This document shows, one piece after another, positions 8,425 to 17,302 of a stretch of DNA of 31,967 bases. Every line of letters starts with the position of its first letter. Positions within the stretch are counted from its first letter, which is position 1. The translations under genes and the position numbers were made by a program. The stretch is from the NCBI GenBank assembly GCA_966128725.1, contig CBHYLN010000053.1, forward strand, positions 1 to 31,967. Reading direction: 5' to 3'. This stretch comes from JAFDZV01 sp966128725 (GTDB lineage: Bacteria > Bacteroidota > Ignavibacteria > OLB7). The notes beneath the pieces are model-generated. The model saw nothing but the letters and a program-made list of their open reading frames with translations. It was not told where the DNA came from and did no database searches.

Positions 8425-8910
8425 TTAATCCCCGTCCCCTCCGCCCGGTTGCCCCTGGGCCGGCTGCGCGCCAGCCCGTATCTCGGTGTGGCGCACTTCC
8501 CCGCCCAGCAGTGCGGTACGGCCAATCGTAACACATGCCAGCAGGCCAACAACAAGAATCGCTCCGTTGAACCAGCCCGGCAGGCGCTCGGCGCGCCGGT
8601 AGGCAACAAGGCCGAACAAGGCCAGTACGCCGGAGGACGCCACGGCAATCAGCGCGAACTTCGCCGCCTCTTCATGCGGCTCGATATACTGTTCGGTAAC
8701 GCCTGGCGCGCCTTCAACAATATGCTCGGCCGGCTCGCCGGTAAGGTATGCAGGCACCACCATCACCCCCGCGATCAGAAGCAGAAACAGGCCGCTGCGG
8801 GCCACATCCACACGGCGCAGGATCATGGCAAGTACGAACAACAGAACACCGAGAATCGCGCCGATCACTGGCACGTGATTCAACAACAGATGTGCATGTG
8901 CAAGGTTCAT
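8425..8910 (-). CDS. Small integral membrane protein, four helices, DUF2231-like
   Basis: The 161-residue protein has four predicted membrane segments, at about residues 9-28, 37-56, 85-104 and 114-132. The N-terminal HLLLNHVPVIGA motif and the TGEPAEH and HEEAA motifs resemble the His-bearing membrane proteins grouped near DUF2231, some of which are suspected to bind haem; that is family knowledge, not shown here. The tail is polar, Gly/Gln-rich. A strong GGAGGTGG site lies 6 bases before the ATG. It is the last gene of the minus-strand operon, 21 bases after the adaptor gene, so it may assist the exporter or merely be co-transcribed. The family assignment is tentative. Confidence 0.7.
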   Translation of the reverse strand: MNLAHAHLLLNHVPVIGAILGVLLFVLAMILRRVDVARSGLFLLLIAGVMVVPAYLTGEPAEHIVEGAPGVTEQYIEPHEEAAKFALIAVASSGVLALFGLVAYRRAERLPGWFNGAILVVGLLACVTIGRTALLGGEVRHTEIRAGAQPAQGQPGGGDGD

Positions 8911-8931
8911 GATTCACCACCTCCGGAATAA

Positions 8932-10119
8932 TCAGGCGCCGGCCGGCGCTTCGGCAGCCGGCTCGGCGGAAACACCGTCGGACACCTTGTCCGATGGATG
9001 CACGATAACAACCGCGCCCACGGCAAGGCCGCCCAGCACCTCGGCATCGAACGCATTGCGCTCGCCAAGTTGCACCGGCACGCGATGCGCGGTACCGTCA
9101 ACAACAGCATACACGCACCACTGCTCTCCGTCGCGGAACAGAGCGCTTGTGGGCACCTTCACAACATTTGTCCGCTCGCGAAGGATAAAGCGGGCATCCA
9201 CGCGGTATCCGTCGCCCACGTTGGCGGGCACGGCGTCCAACGTGGCAATCACGTTCACGCGCTGCTCTTCCACACCCAGGGCGGACACCTTGGTAAACGC
9301 GGCCGGCTCAACGTACTTCACACGCCCGCGCAGCAACGTCTGCCCACCAAGGCCGCCAATCAGCAACGGCAGGCCCGGCCTGATATCCACGGCATCGGCG
9401 GAAAGCACATCCACCACAATCTCCAGGCCGGACGGATCGCCGATGGCAAGCAACGGGGTTCCCACGGCAACGGTGCGCTCGCTCTGCTCCATGATCCTGA
9501 GCACGCGACCGGCGGCTGGCGCGCGAACAACCACACGGGCCTGCCCCCTGCCGGCATACGCGCCACGCCCCGCACGAGCAATCGCAAGCTGCGAGGCCGC
9601 CGTCTGGGCCTGGTACTGCGCCGCGGCAAGCTCGCGCTCGCCAAGCGTGACTGCATTTTCCGCGCGCTCCAGATCCTGTCGCGAAAGCGAACCGCTGCCC
9701 TCCATCTGTCGCAGGCGATCGCGGTCACGACGGGCCTGCTCCAGGCCGGCCTGCACGCGGCTGGCAACCGCATTTGCCTGGCGCAGGCCGGCGGCGGCGG
9801 CGGCAATACGGCCTTCCAGCTCGCGCCGCGCAAGGGGGTCCAGCTCCGGCGGCAGGATTACCGCAACCGGCGCATCACGCTGCACCAACTGCCCCTCCAC
9901 AAGGGTTATGCGCTCCACCTGCCCGGTAACCGGCGCGGCCACCACATAGCGGTCGCGCACACGTGTTACGCCCTCGGCCTCCAGAGTAGCCTGCACGGTC
10001 CCGCGCGAAACGCGAACGGTGTCCACCGGAATCGGCTTGGGCAGGAACGCCAGCACCAGCAGCGCCAAAAGGCCGGCGCACACGACAATCCACAGAATCC
10101 GTTTGCTGAGTTTCTTCAT
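8932..10119 (-). CDS. HlyD/MacA-type periplasmic adaptor (membrane fusion protein)
   Basis: The 395-residue protein would bridge the inner-membrane ABC permease to an outer-membrane channel. It has one N-terminal membrane anchor (about residues 9-27), a split lipoyl/barrel-sandwich domain (first half APVTGQVERITLVEGQ-x-V, second half VRAPAAGRVLRI), and an alpha-helical coiled-coil hairpin rich in Arg/Glu/Ala between them (about 95-190). A beta-barrel region follows, then a Pro/Ala-rich C-terminus. It lies 5 bases downstream of the permease stop, so translation is probably coupled. No TolC-like gene is present in the window, so the outer-membrane partner must be elsewhere. The substrate is unknown. 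Confidence 0.9.
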   Translation of the reverse strand: MKKLSKRILWIVVCAGLLALLVLAFLPKPIPVDTVRVSRGTVQATLEAEGVTRVRDRYVVAAPVTGQVERITLVEGQLVQRDAPVAVILPPELDPLARRELEGRIAAAAAGLRQANAVASRVQAGLEQARRDRDRLRQMEGSGSLSRQDLERAENAVTLGERELAAAQYQAQTAASQLAIARAGRGAYAGRGQARVVVRAPAAGRVLRIMEQSERTVAVGTPLLAIGDPSGLEIVVDVLSADAVDIRPGLPLLIGGLGGQTLLRGRVKYVEPAAFTKVSALGVEEQRVNVIATLDAVPANVGDGYRVDARFILRERTNVVKVPTSALFRDGEQWCVYAVVDGTAHRVPVQLGERNAFDAEVLGGLAVGAVVIVHPSDKVSDGVSAEPAAEAPAGA

Positions 10120-10124
10120 GTGGG

Positions 10125-12488
10125 TTATTCCCGGGTCTTCAACACTTCAACGATATCCAATGTGTAAAGGCGGCGGCGCACCAGCAACGCTGAGAAGGCC
10201 GAGGCAATCGCAACCACCATGGCGGCAAATGCATAGGTGCTGCTGGAGATTACCAACGGAATACGATAGGTTTCGCCGCTCATGGCAAGCGCAACACCGC
10301 CGGCGAACAGATACCCAAGCCCGAAACCGGTCGGGATGGCCAGCAGCGTAAGCAGGGCCTGCTCGGCAAACAGAATCCAGGCCACCTCGGCCTTGCGAAA
10401 TCCCAGCACACGCAGGCTGGCCAGCTCGCGACCACGTTCGGAAAGCGCGATGCGAGCGCTGTTGTACACGATGCCGAAGGCGATCACGCTGGCGAAGGCA
10501 ACCAACGCCGAACGGGACATACCCTGGCTTTCCCCGATGGTCTTCTCGAAGCTTTCCAGCATCGCCCGGCGAACGGCCACGCCGGCAACGGCTGGCGTGC
10601 GTTTCAACTGGCGGTACAACTGCTCGCGGTAGGCCGCATCCACGGCAAGGTACGCCCCGGACACCACCGGCCCCTCGCGCATCAGGCGATTCAGCGCGGT
10701 GCGCTCGATGTAGGCCGAAAGGCCCACAAGCTCCTCCACAACGCCGGCCACGCGCATGGCGCGAACCGGGCGCTCGCCTTCCAGAATTTCCACCTGCACG
10801 CTGTCGCCAATGGCCACATCAAGCACCTCGGCCAGCTTCGAGGTAAGCACCAGGCCGCTTGGCGGCAGGCTATAGGGCAGCCCGTCGCCGGAAATCACGC
10901 GACGCAGTTGCGCGTCGGAGTTCAGGCCCTGCACCGCAAGCAGCCGCACATGGTTGCGATGACGCAAACGCGCGGGCACCGTACGGAAGGGCTCCACACC
11001 GATAACCCCGGGGAGATGGGCAAGGTTGTACATCACGCCCGGCGGGCGCTGCGCAACGAAGGTCAGGGTGATATCCTCACGCTCGATGATGCGGAACTGC
11101 AGGTCGTTGATGAAGTTGATGGCATCGAACGAGAAGTACCCGATCACCAGTATCGATACCGAAAGCGCAATGCCGAGCACGGAGATCATGGCCTTCGCCG
11201 GGCTGCGCTCCAGATTGCGGATCACCATGCGCATCGTTGGCGATACGATCCGTTCCAGCCCCAGCCTGGCCACGACGCCACGCCGGAAACGAGGGGGCGC
11301 CTCCGGCCGCATCGCCTCGGCGGGCGGCAACGCCACCGCGCGCCGAACGGCGCCCAGCGCGCCAACAATCGCCGCGCCGCCGCTGATCACAACGGCCCAG
11401 GCCACCACATCCCAGCCGGCAGCATAGCGCAGTATCGGAAAGCGATAGAACTTGGTGTACAGCTCGGTAAGCCCGGCGCCAAGCCACGCCCCCAGGCCGG
11501 TGCCGGCGATCGCGCCGGCGAACACGGCCACCAGCGCGAACTTCATGAAGTGCAGGCCAACCGCCGTATTGCTGTAGCCGAATGCTTTCAGCACGGCGAT
11601 CTGATCGCGCTGCGTGCCCACCAGGCGCGAGAGCACGATGTGCAACAGGAACGCCGCAACCCCCAGGAAAATCACCGGCACGATGGTGGCATTGGCACGA
11701 AGCTGGGCAAGCTCCTCGCTGAGAAAACGGTCGGACATCTGATCGCCGCGCCCGTATGCGCCCAACGAACCGTAGGGCGCCAGGATGTGGTCGGCACGGT
11801 CGATCACGTCGCGCTCGCGCACGCCGGCAACCAGCCGGATGGCCAGATCGTTGAACGCACCGTTCATGTCGAACGCCGCCGACAGCGCATCCCGCCCCAT
11901 CCACAACACACCGAAGCGCTTGTTATCCGGGAACAGCGAGCGACCACTGAACTCGTACACGTATTCCGGCGAAAGCGCAACGCCAACAATCCGCAGGCGT
12001 CGCCAGCGGCCGTTGATCACCGCGCCCAGTGAGTCGCCCGGGCCAAGATCGTTTGCCTGGGCAAACGCCTCGCTGGCGAGCACCTCGTTGGGTCGCCCTG
12101 CCTCCGGATATCTGCCGCTCCGGATATGCAGATCGTTCAGGATGGGGACTTTCCGATCGGGTATGGATATCAGCCGACCGATGGCGGGCTCGTCGAGCCC
12201 GGGCACATCGAGCGTCACCTCCATCACGATTCTGGACTGCACGGCGGCCACACCGGTGATCGCCCCAATCTGCCGCGCGGCCGATTCCGGCGCACGTTTG
12301 ACCTGCGTGAACAAATCGGCGAAGCGGTAGCGATCGTAATACGCGGCGCGCGTGGCCAGCAACGACTGGTACACGCTCACCATTGTCACGAACGTTGCCA
12401 CACCACACATCACCACCAGCGCCACGGCAATCATCTGCCCGCGCAGATGCACAAGGTCGCGTAGCAGCTTGCGGTCCACCACGTTCAT
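10125..12488 (-). CDS. ABC transporter permease with two FtsX/MacB-PCD halves
   Basis: The 787-residue protein is the membrane subunit of an efflux-type ABC system. It has an N-terminal helix (about 18-40), a large periplasmic MacB-like region (about 45-260), three helices (about 265-290, 318-345, 360-385), then a second copy of the same plan: helix about 430-452, periplasmic part, and three helices about 660-770. Such duplicated FtsX permeases of about 800 residues work with a separate ATPase and a HlyD-like adaptor. Both genes flank it here: the ATPase stop is 6 bases upstream and the adaptor starts 5 bases downstream. The family moves lipids, lipoproteins, peptides or drugs by a mechanotransmission mechanism; which applies is unknown. 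Confidence 0.92.
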   Translation of the reverse strand: MNVVDRKLLRDLVHLRGQMIAVALVVMCGVATFVTMVSVYQSLLATRAAYYDRYRFADLFTQVKRAPESAARQIGAITGVAAVQSRIVMEVTLDVPGLDEPAIGRLISIPDRKVPILNDLHIRSGRYPEAGRPNEVLASEAFAQANDLGPGDSLGAVINGRWRRLRIVGVALSPEYVYEFSGRSLFPDNKRFGVLWMGRDALSAAFDMNGAFNDLAIRLVAGVRERDVIDRADHILAPYGSLGAYGRGDQMSDRFLSEELAQLRANATIVPVIFLGVAAFLLHIVLSRLVGTQRDQIAVLKAFGYSNTAVGLHFMKFALVAVFAGAIAGTGLGAWLGAGLTELYTKFYRFPILRYAAGWDVVAWAVVISGGAAIVGALGAVRRAVALPPAEAMRPEAPPRFRRGVVARLGLERIVSPTMRMVIRNLERSPAKAMISVLGIALSVSILVIGYFSFDAINFINDLQFRIIEREDITLTFVAQRPPGVMYNLAHLPGVIGVEPFRTVPARLRHRNHVRLLAVQGLNSDAQLRRVISGDGLPYSLPPSGLVLTSKLAEVLDVAIGDSVQVEILEGERPVRAMRVAGVVEELVGLSAYIERTALNRLMREGPVVSGAYLAVDAAYREQLYRQLKRTPAVAGVAVRRAMLESFEKTIGESQGMSRSALVAFASVIAFGIVYNSARIALSERGRELASLRVLGFRKAEVAWILFAEQALLTLLAIPTGFGLGYLFAGGVALAMSGETYRIPLVISSSTYAFAAMVVAIASAFSALLVRRRLYTLDIVEVLKTRE

Positions 12489-12494
12489 ACGCGC

Positions 12495-13241
12495 TCACCA
12501 CTCCAATTCGGCCGGCGCGGCCTTGGTTGCATTGCGATGGGTTTCCACGATCTGCCCGCTGGACATCCGGATCACGCGATCGGCCATCGCCGCGATGGCC
12601 GCATTATGCGTGATCACGGCCGTGGTGGTGCCCAGTTCGCGGTTAACACGTTCGATTACCTCCAGCACCAGCTTGCCGGTGGCGTAGTCCAACGCGCCGG
12701 TAGGCTCGTCGCACAGAAGCACATCGGGCCGCTTCGCGATGGCGCGCGCAATCGCCACACGCTGCTGTTCGCCACCGGAAAGTTGCGAGGGGAAATGGTG
12801 CATGCGTTCGGCCAGCCCCACCATGGCAAGCGCCTCCTGTGCCGGCATCGGATGCAGGGCGATCTGCGTTACAAGCTGAACGTTCTCAAGGGCGGTAAGG
12901 CTGGGGATCAGGTTGTAGAACTGGAAGACAAATCCAACGGCCTCGCGCCGGTAGCGTGTAAGCTCGGCCTCGCCGGCGGATGTCAGCACGCGACCGCGAA
13001 AGATCACCTCGCCGGTTGTGGGGATGTCCAGCCCGCCCAGAATGTTCAGCAGCGTGGATTTACCACTGCCGGAAGCGCCGAGCAGCACAAGCAGTTCGCC
13101 GGCATACAGATCAAGGGTGACATCGCTCAACGCGTGCACCTGAACCTCGCCCATCTGATAGATCTTGGAGACGTTGTGCACGTGGAACACAGCGTCATCA
13201 GGGCTGCCAGACTGGGATGCTTGCTGATTGAAGAGTTTCAT
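12495..13241 (-). CDS. ABC transporter ATPase (MacB/LolD/DevA-type)
   Basis: The 248-residue ATP-binding subunit has all canonical motifs: Walker A GASGSGKST (55-63), Q-loop at about residue 107, signature LSGGEQQR (154-161), Walker B VLLCDEP (174-180) with a GALD D-loop, and the switch His of AVITHN (about 212). The ALSDV-x-LDLYAGE start and the FNLIPSL-like FYNLIPSLTALENV segment are typical of the o228/MacB/LolD group that pairs with FtsX permeases. The ATG at 13241 is chosen over one at 13268 because the extra nine residues are not family-like. It sits directly before the permease in the operon. It acts on the cytoplasmic face of the inner membrane. Confidence 0.94.
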   Translation of the reverse strand: MKLFNQQASQSGSPDDAVFHVHNVSKIYQMGEVQVHALSDVTLDLYAGELLVLLGASGSGKSTLLNILGGLDIPTTGEVIFRGRVLTSAGEAELTRYRREAVGFVFQFYNLIPSLTALENVQLVTQIALHPMPAQEALAMVGLAERMHHFPSQLSGGEQQRVAIARAIAKRPDVLLCDEPTGALDYATGKLVLEVIERVNRELGTTTAVITHNAAIAAMADRVIRMSSGQIVETHRNATKAAPAELEW

Positions 13242-13289
13242 GATGCCCTGTTGTTGGCATGGCCGCACGGTGCGCTGTGGCCGGCGCGA

Positions 13290-14225
13290 TCATGCTGCCG
13301 CAACAACCTGTCCCGCATGGCCGTTTGCGCCGCCGGTGGCGGCCACCATCCGCCCCCGCGCAATCGCGGCGCAACATTCATCGACCGTGGTTGTCAGGCG
13401 GTGAATCCCGTCCGACACAGCCGCAAGCTCATCCTCGGTGTAGCGATCCGTCAGGTTCAGCATACTCAACCCAATGCGCAACGCCGGGTTGAAGAGCGCC
13501 ACCACGCCGGCAACAAGCCGGGGCATTGCTACAAGGCGCACGTCGGGATACAGAGCCTCCAGATACTGCTCCATGGCCTCGCGGATGGTAAGCCGTTCCG
13601 GTCCAAGCACGGCCCACGTGCCGGTTGGCTGCCCGGGACCGGCCAACGCATCGGCCACGATCCGGGCGTACTCCCCGGCGGCAAGCCAGTGATATTCGGC
13701 GCGCGCGAACCCGGGAACGAAAGCCCGTTTCCCCATCACACTGCGCTCCAGCCCATCAGTAAAGTTGCTGGGACGAAATATCGAATACGGAACACCACAC
13801 TTGCGCACGGCCTCCTCGCCGTGATACTTCGCAAACGCCGGCGCGGGTATCCGATCGCCGCGCTCGATCATCCGCTCGTTCACGGCAGCCACGCCCAGCC
13901 CGCTGAGCAGCGTGATCCGCTCCATCCCCTGCTCGCCCGCAATCGCGGCAATCGCGCGAACACCGTCCCCCTCCAGGCGCAGATAATCCTCGGCACGCGG
14001 CCCCCCTTGCAGGCTGATGTGCACCGCGCGGCAGCCATCCATCGCCCGGGCCAGTTTGCCGCGATCGCCAACATCCGCCGCAACCGACTCCATGTGTTCG
14101 GAGCGCGGCCGGAACGTCCGTCGCGAAATCACTCGCACGGAGATTCCCCGGTGCGCCAACTCGTTCGCCACCGGCAGCCCCAGCATGCCGCTCCCGCCAA
14201 TTACACAGACCTTTGCATCGGCCAT
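13290..14225 (-). CDS. NAD(P)-binding atypical SDR (NmrA/complex-I NDUFA9-like)
   Basis: The 311-residue protein has an N-terminal Rossmann motif GGSGMLG (residues 10-16, fitting G-x-x-G-x-x-G). AADVGDRGKLARAMDG marks the third-strand acidic turn, and HISLQGG and LLSGLG lie in the core. There is no classical Y-x-x-x-K catalytic pair in the expected context (FAKYHGEEAVRKCG is present instead), and SIFRPSNF is the usual substrate-side strand. That is typical of atypical SDRs that sense NAD(P)H or act as epimerase-like or assembly factors. It lies 48 bases before the ABC ATPase on the same strand and probably heads the operon. Its enzymatic role is unknown. Confidence 0.85.
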   Translation of the reverse strand: MADAKVCVIGGSGMLGLPVANELAHRGISVRVISRRTFRPRSEHMESVAADVGDRGKLARAMDGCRAVHISLQGGPRAEDYLRLEGDGVRAIAAIAGEQGMERITLLSGLGVAAVNERMIERGDRIPAPAFAKYHGEEAVRKCGVPYSIFRPSNFTDGLERSVMGKRAFVPGFARAEYHWLAAGEYARIVADALAGPGQPTGTWAVLGPERLTIREAMEQYLEALYPDVRLVAMPRLVAGVVALFNPALRIGLSMLNLTDRYTEDELAAVSDGIHRLTTTVDECCAAIARGRMVAATGGANGHAGQVVAAA

Positions 14226-14316
14226 TATATATGCGGTAACAATGAATGGAAAGACACCGGCTGCACGGAGGGGCGCGCCATGCTAATTTCGGGCCGGAAA
14301 CTTCAGGATACACACT

Positions 14317-14967
14317 ATGCACACCGAAGAACATCACATATCGGTTCGGCGCACGGCACGCTACTGTACCATCGGAGCAACCAACCGAGCGGTGCGCCAT
14401 GTATGGTTTGCCTGCCATGGCTACGGACAGCTTGCGCAACGGTTCGCGCAGGAGCTTGCACCGCTGGCCAACGAGGCCACACTGGTGGTGGTGCCGGAAG
14501 CACTGTCGCGGGCATACCTGCGCGGCACAGGGGGCACGGTTGGCGCATCGTGGATGACACGCGAGGACAGGCTTCACGAGATTGCCGATTACGTAGCCTA
14601 TCTGGATGCCGTATACGCCGCAACAATGCGCGACGTTGACCGATCGGCCTGCACGGTAACGGTGCTCGGATTTTCACAGGGTGCCGCTACCGCAGGCCGA
14701 TGGGCGGTGCAGGGGGCACATACAACGGATCGCCTGCTGCTGGCCGGCGGTCTGCTGGCCCCGGAGATCGACCTGACCGACCCGACCTCGCCGCTGAGGA
14801 CAACCACGGTTGGCTACATGATCGGTACCGAGGATGATCTTGTTGACCGCGATGAGCTACGCCAGCAGCAGCAGATACTGCGGCACGCAGGCATCACAAC
14901 CCACATGATGGAGTTCACCGGCGGGCATCGGCTGGACATCCCCACGATGCTCGCATTTCAAGCGTAG
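14317..14967 (+). CDS. Alpha/beta hydrolase, phospholipase/carboxylesterase type
   Basis: The 216-residue cytoplasmic protein matches small carboxylesterases (AB hydrolase 2 family). It has the oxyanion-hole motif HGYGQ (34-38), nucleophile GFSQGA with Ser120, the acid in GTEDD (about Asp173/174) and a catalytic His in GGH (His204). No signal peptide is visible. Likely substrates are short acyl esters or lysophospholipids, as for the family. It is divergent from the SDR gene, with 91 bases between them, and its stop lies 8 bases from the convergent UspA stop. The ribosome site is weak (AGGAT-like). Confidence 0.88.
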   Translation: MHTEEHHISVRRTARYCTIGATNRAVRHVWFACHGYGQLAQRFAQELAPLANEATLVVVPEALSRAYLRGTGGTVGASWMTREDRLHEIADYVAYLDAVYAATMRDVDRSACTVTVLGFSQGAATAGRWAVQGAHTTDRLLLAGGLLAPEIDLTDPTSPLRTTTVGYMIGTEDDLVDRDELRQQQQILRHAGITTHMMEFTGGHRLDIPTMLAFQA

Positions 14968-14975
14968 AAGCCGCG

Positions 14976-15905
14976 TCAGGCCTGGGCTCCGGAACGAATA
15001 ACTTCCACCGAACAACCGGCACGCGCCGCCACGGCCGACGATACGCTGCCCAGCAGGAAACGCTCCATGAATCGATGGCCACGGGCGCCAAGCACGATCG
15101 CATCAGCGCCAAGGCTCTCGGCCTCGGAAATCAACAGCGACACGGGCGCCCCATCGGTGATCAACGCGTCGGCCAGCAGGCCGGCTGCCTTCAACGTTTC
15201 CACCGACGATTCGGCCGCGGCGGTTATGCGCTGGCGAAGCTGCGCGGTTCCCTCCTGCACCCACTGCGTAACATCGTAGTTCATCGGCACGCCGATTGGC
15301 AGATCCGTTGGCTCGATGGCGGCAACCACGCGCACCGACGTCCCGGCAGGCCACGCCCTCGCGGCAACCACCTGCACCGCCTCGCGCGAATCGGGCGTAT
15401 CGTCCACGCCGATCACAAGCCGGATAGGTGAACCGGGCACTTCGGCGTGGCGGCGGGCAATCCGCACCGAGCCACGAGCCTCGGTAAGCACCTTCTGCGA
15501 CACACTGCCAAGAATGAATCGGCCCAACGCACCGCGCCCATGTGAGCCCATCACCACCAGGTCCGGCTTCCACTCGTCGGCCGCACGCAGCACACCCCAC
15601 GCCGGCGAATCCGGATACACACGCGTTTCGATCTTCCAATCGGGGAAGGTAACCGCAAGCGAATCGGCGGCTCGTCGCGCCAGGGTCTCGGCCTCCTGCA
15701 GGCCCTGCCGGGCGCGAAGGGTCATCACATATGCCGCCGAGGCCTGCTCGGGTTCGGGTGCGTCGTCGGTAAGCTCCTCGCGAACCCATACTTCCGCGAT
15801 CGTCACTACCATTACTTCCATCTCACGCGGCAGGCCCGCACGTTCCAGATCGGCAAGGGCAATGTCGGAACATTCGGATCCGTCGTAGGCAATCAACAGT
15901 TTCAT
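14976..15905 (-). CDS. Tandem-domain universal stress protein (UspA family)
   Basis: The 309-residue protein carries two Usp domains. The first starts at MKLLIAYDGSECSD and ends with VMGSHGRGALGRFILGSVSQ. The second starts at IRLVIGVDDTPDSRE and ends with VLGARGHRFMERFLLGSVSS. The first domain keeps the G-x-x-G-x9-G-S ATP-binding motif; in the second the first part is degraded (GARGHRFMER), so it may bind ATP poorly. The ATG at 15905 is used because it gives the standard first strand; in-frame starts at 15917 and 15974 also exist. It lies divergent to the Crp/Fnr gene. In many bacteria Fnr-like regulators control Usp genes, but no clear Fnr box was found here. Confidence 0.92.
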   Translation of the reverse strand: MKLLIAYDGSECSDIALADLERAGLPREMEVMVVTIAEVWVREELTDDAPEPEQASAAYVMTLRARQGLQEAETLARRAADSLAVTFPDWKIETRVYPDSPAWGVLRAADEWKPDLVVMGSHGRGALGRFILGSVSQKVLTEARGSVRIARRHAEVPGSPIRLVIGVDDTPDSREAVQVVAARAWPAGTSVRVVAAIEPTDLPIGVPMNYDVTQWVQEGTAQLRQRITAAAESSVETLKAAGLLADALITDGAPVSLLISEAESLGADAIVLGARGHRFMERFLLGSVSSAVAARAGCSVEVIRSGAQA

Positions 15906-16173
15906 GATCTCAGGCATTTGTTCTCGGTTGTCGGCAGTTATCGTCGGGAAAACCACTGCGGCCCAAACTGCCAACGATTTTCCTCATATGCAACGTAGCC
16001 ACCACCGGTGCGGCAATCCATGATCGGAGTCATCGCTTTACAGGAATCAGGCAGTATTGCGCAACGCGCAACGGACATCCGAGGCCCATGATTGGCGACT
16101 GTGCTCACAGGCAAGCCATACCGCGCCCATGTGAGGTCACCGGCCTGGCGGTCCGCTCCAGCAATCACCACCC

Positions 16174-16212
16174 CACACAGGATGGATACCTCACACAGGA
16201 TGTATGAGGATG
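16174..16212. repeat. Short direct repeats upstream of the crp/fnr-like promoter
   Basis: The 11-mer CACACAGGATG occurs at 16174-16184 and again at 16192-16202 (18-base period). A third partial copy, AGGATG, is at 16207-16212. The block ends 9 bases before the -35 element, a typical place for activator or repressor binding. Confidence 0.5.
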
Positions 16213-16221
16213 TGTTGCCGA

Positions 16222-16250
16222 TTGCGTCCGCGAAGGACTTTCGCTATACT
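16222..16250 (+). promoter_or_regulatory. Sigma70-type promoter of the Crp/Fnr gene
   Basis: TTGCGT (16222-16227) and TATACT (16245-16250) are separated by exactly 17 bases; TATACTTG also nearly fits the TAnnTTTG element of FCB bacteria. Transcription would start near 16257, leaving a leader of about 155 bases before the regulator's ATG. Confidence 0.6.
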
Positions 16251-16412
16251 TGCGTGTTGCATCCCCGCTCCGGACAACTTTCATGGAGGATTTCGCGTAA
16301 CCGGCGAACTACGCCGAGCCGCGAATCACCCCCAGGCCAAGCAGAAGACGGCCAACCGGCTGTATCGCACGGCAAATCCAAGAGTGGTGGTCAGCATTGT
16401 CTGTAATGCGCC

Positions 16413-17132
16413 ATGCCGAATAAGCGTTCGAATTGTCCAACTCCCGATTGCGAGACGTGCTCGGCACGTCAGGCGTCGATCTTTGTTGATCTGTCGCTGG
16501 GGGAGCGTGCGGCGATTTCCGAAAGCACACACTGCCGCCACTATCAGAAAGGCGAGATGATCTTCCATGCCGGGGAATATCCGCCCGGCCTGTATTGCAT
16601 ACACACCGGCAAGGTGAAGATCTTCAAGGTTGGCAAGGATGGCCGCGAACAGATTGTGCGCCTGGCGCGCGCCGGCGACATCGTGGGCTACCGATCGCTG
16701 ATCGGCGGCGATCGTTACTCCGCCTACGCCGTCCCGCTTGAGGAAGCCAACATCTGCCTGATCCCGAAGGACACGTTCTTCCATCTGCTTTCCTCGAACC
16801 CCAGCCTCTCCTCGCGAATGCTGACGCTGCTTTCGCACGATCTGAAGGCTGCCGAGGAGCGTCTGGTGGAGATGGCGCAGAAGCCGGTTCGCGAGCGTGT
16901 GGCCGAAACGTTGCTGCTGCTGAAGGAGATGTACGGGCTGGAGCCGGACCAGGCAACGCTCAGCATCCGCCTTACACGCGCGGAGTTCGCCACGCTTGTG
17001 GGCACGGCAACCGAATCGGTCAGCCGTGTGTTATCCAAGCTGCAGCAGGAAAAGGCGATCGTGATGAGCGGCCGCACCATCCGGATTGCCAACACGGTAG
17101 CCCTTACCGAGGCCGCGAACCTGAACGACTGA
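16413..17132 (+). CDS. Crp/Fnr-family transcriptional regulator with N-terminal cysteine cluster
   Basis: The 239-residue protein has a cyclic-nucleotide-binding-type beta-roll (about 24-140) with KGEMIFHAGEYPPGLYCIHTGKVKIF, a dimerisation helix, and a winged HTH (about 165-225). The recognition segment TATESVSRVLSKL contains Glu201, Ser204 and Arg205, the E-x-x-S-R pattern of FNR-type DNA readout (TTGAT half-sites in studied members). The beta-roll lacks the full R-T-A cAMP-contact motif of Crp. Cysteines at 8, 13 and 16 (C-x4-C-x2-C) with more at about 41 could bind an iron-sulfur cluster, but the spacing differs from E. coli FNR. Probable role: response to oxygen, nitric oxide or redox state. 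Divergent from a UspA gene. Confidence 0.9.
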   Translation: MPNKRSNCPTPDCETCSARQASIFVDLSLGERAAISESTHCRHYQKGEMIFHAGEYPPGLYCIHTGKVKIFKVGKDGREQIVRLARAGDIVGYRSLIGGDRYSAYAVPLEEANICLIPKDTFFHLLSSNPSLSSRMLTLLSHDLKAAEERLVEMAQKPVRERVAETLLLLKEMYGLEPDQATLSIRLTRAEFATLVGTATESVSRVLSKLQQEKAIVMSGRTIRIANTVALTEAANLND

Positions 17133-17302
17133 CCCCCGCGCGCACCGGCACGCGTCGCAGGTATCGATTCGGCATCCAACACCGCCCGCACAGAGTATCG
17201 TTGTCCGCACCAACTGTCCGGCCCTCCCCCGTGCCCGACCCAAGGCAATCCACGTTCGATTCATTCCACAGCCGACAGCGGCATACAGAAACCGATAGCT
17301 CC

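Larger units (their letters stand above)
15906..16412. other. Divergent intergenic region between uspA-like and crp/fnr-like genes
   Basis: About 500 bases without a gene. It holds direct repeats at 16174-16212 and a good sigma70-type promoter at 16222-16250 for the plus-strand regulator. A promoter for the minus-strand Usp gene was not recognised. Confidence 0.5.

Noticed and set aside
14212..14230. TATAAT on the minus strand at the SDR start
   Set aside because: It overlaps the start codon itself, so it could only serve a transcript beginning inside the gene.
12537..14639. A 700-codon plus-strand open frame across the ABC ATPase and SDR genes
   Set aside because: It is antisense to two genes with intact motifs and its translation shows no family pattern.
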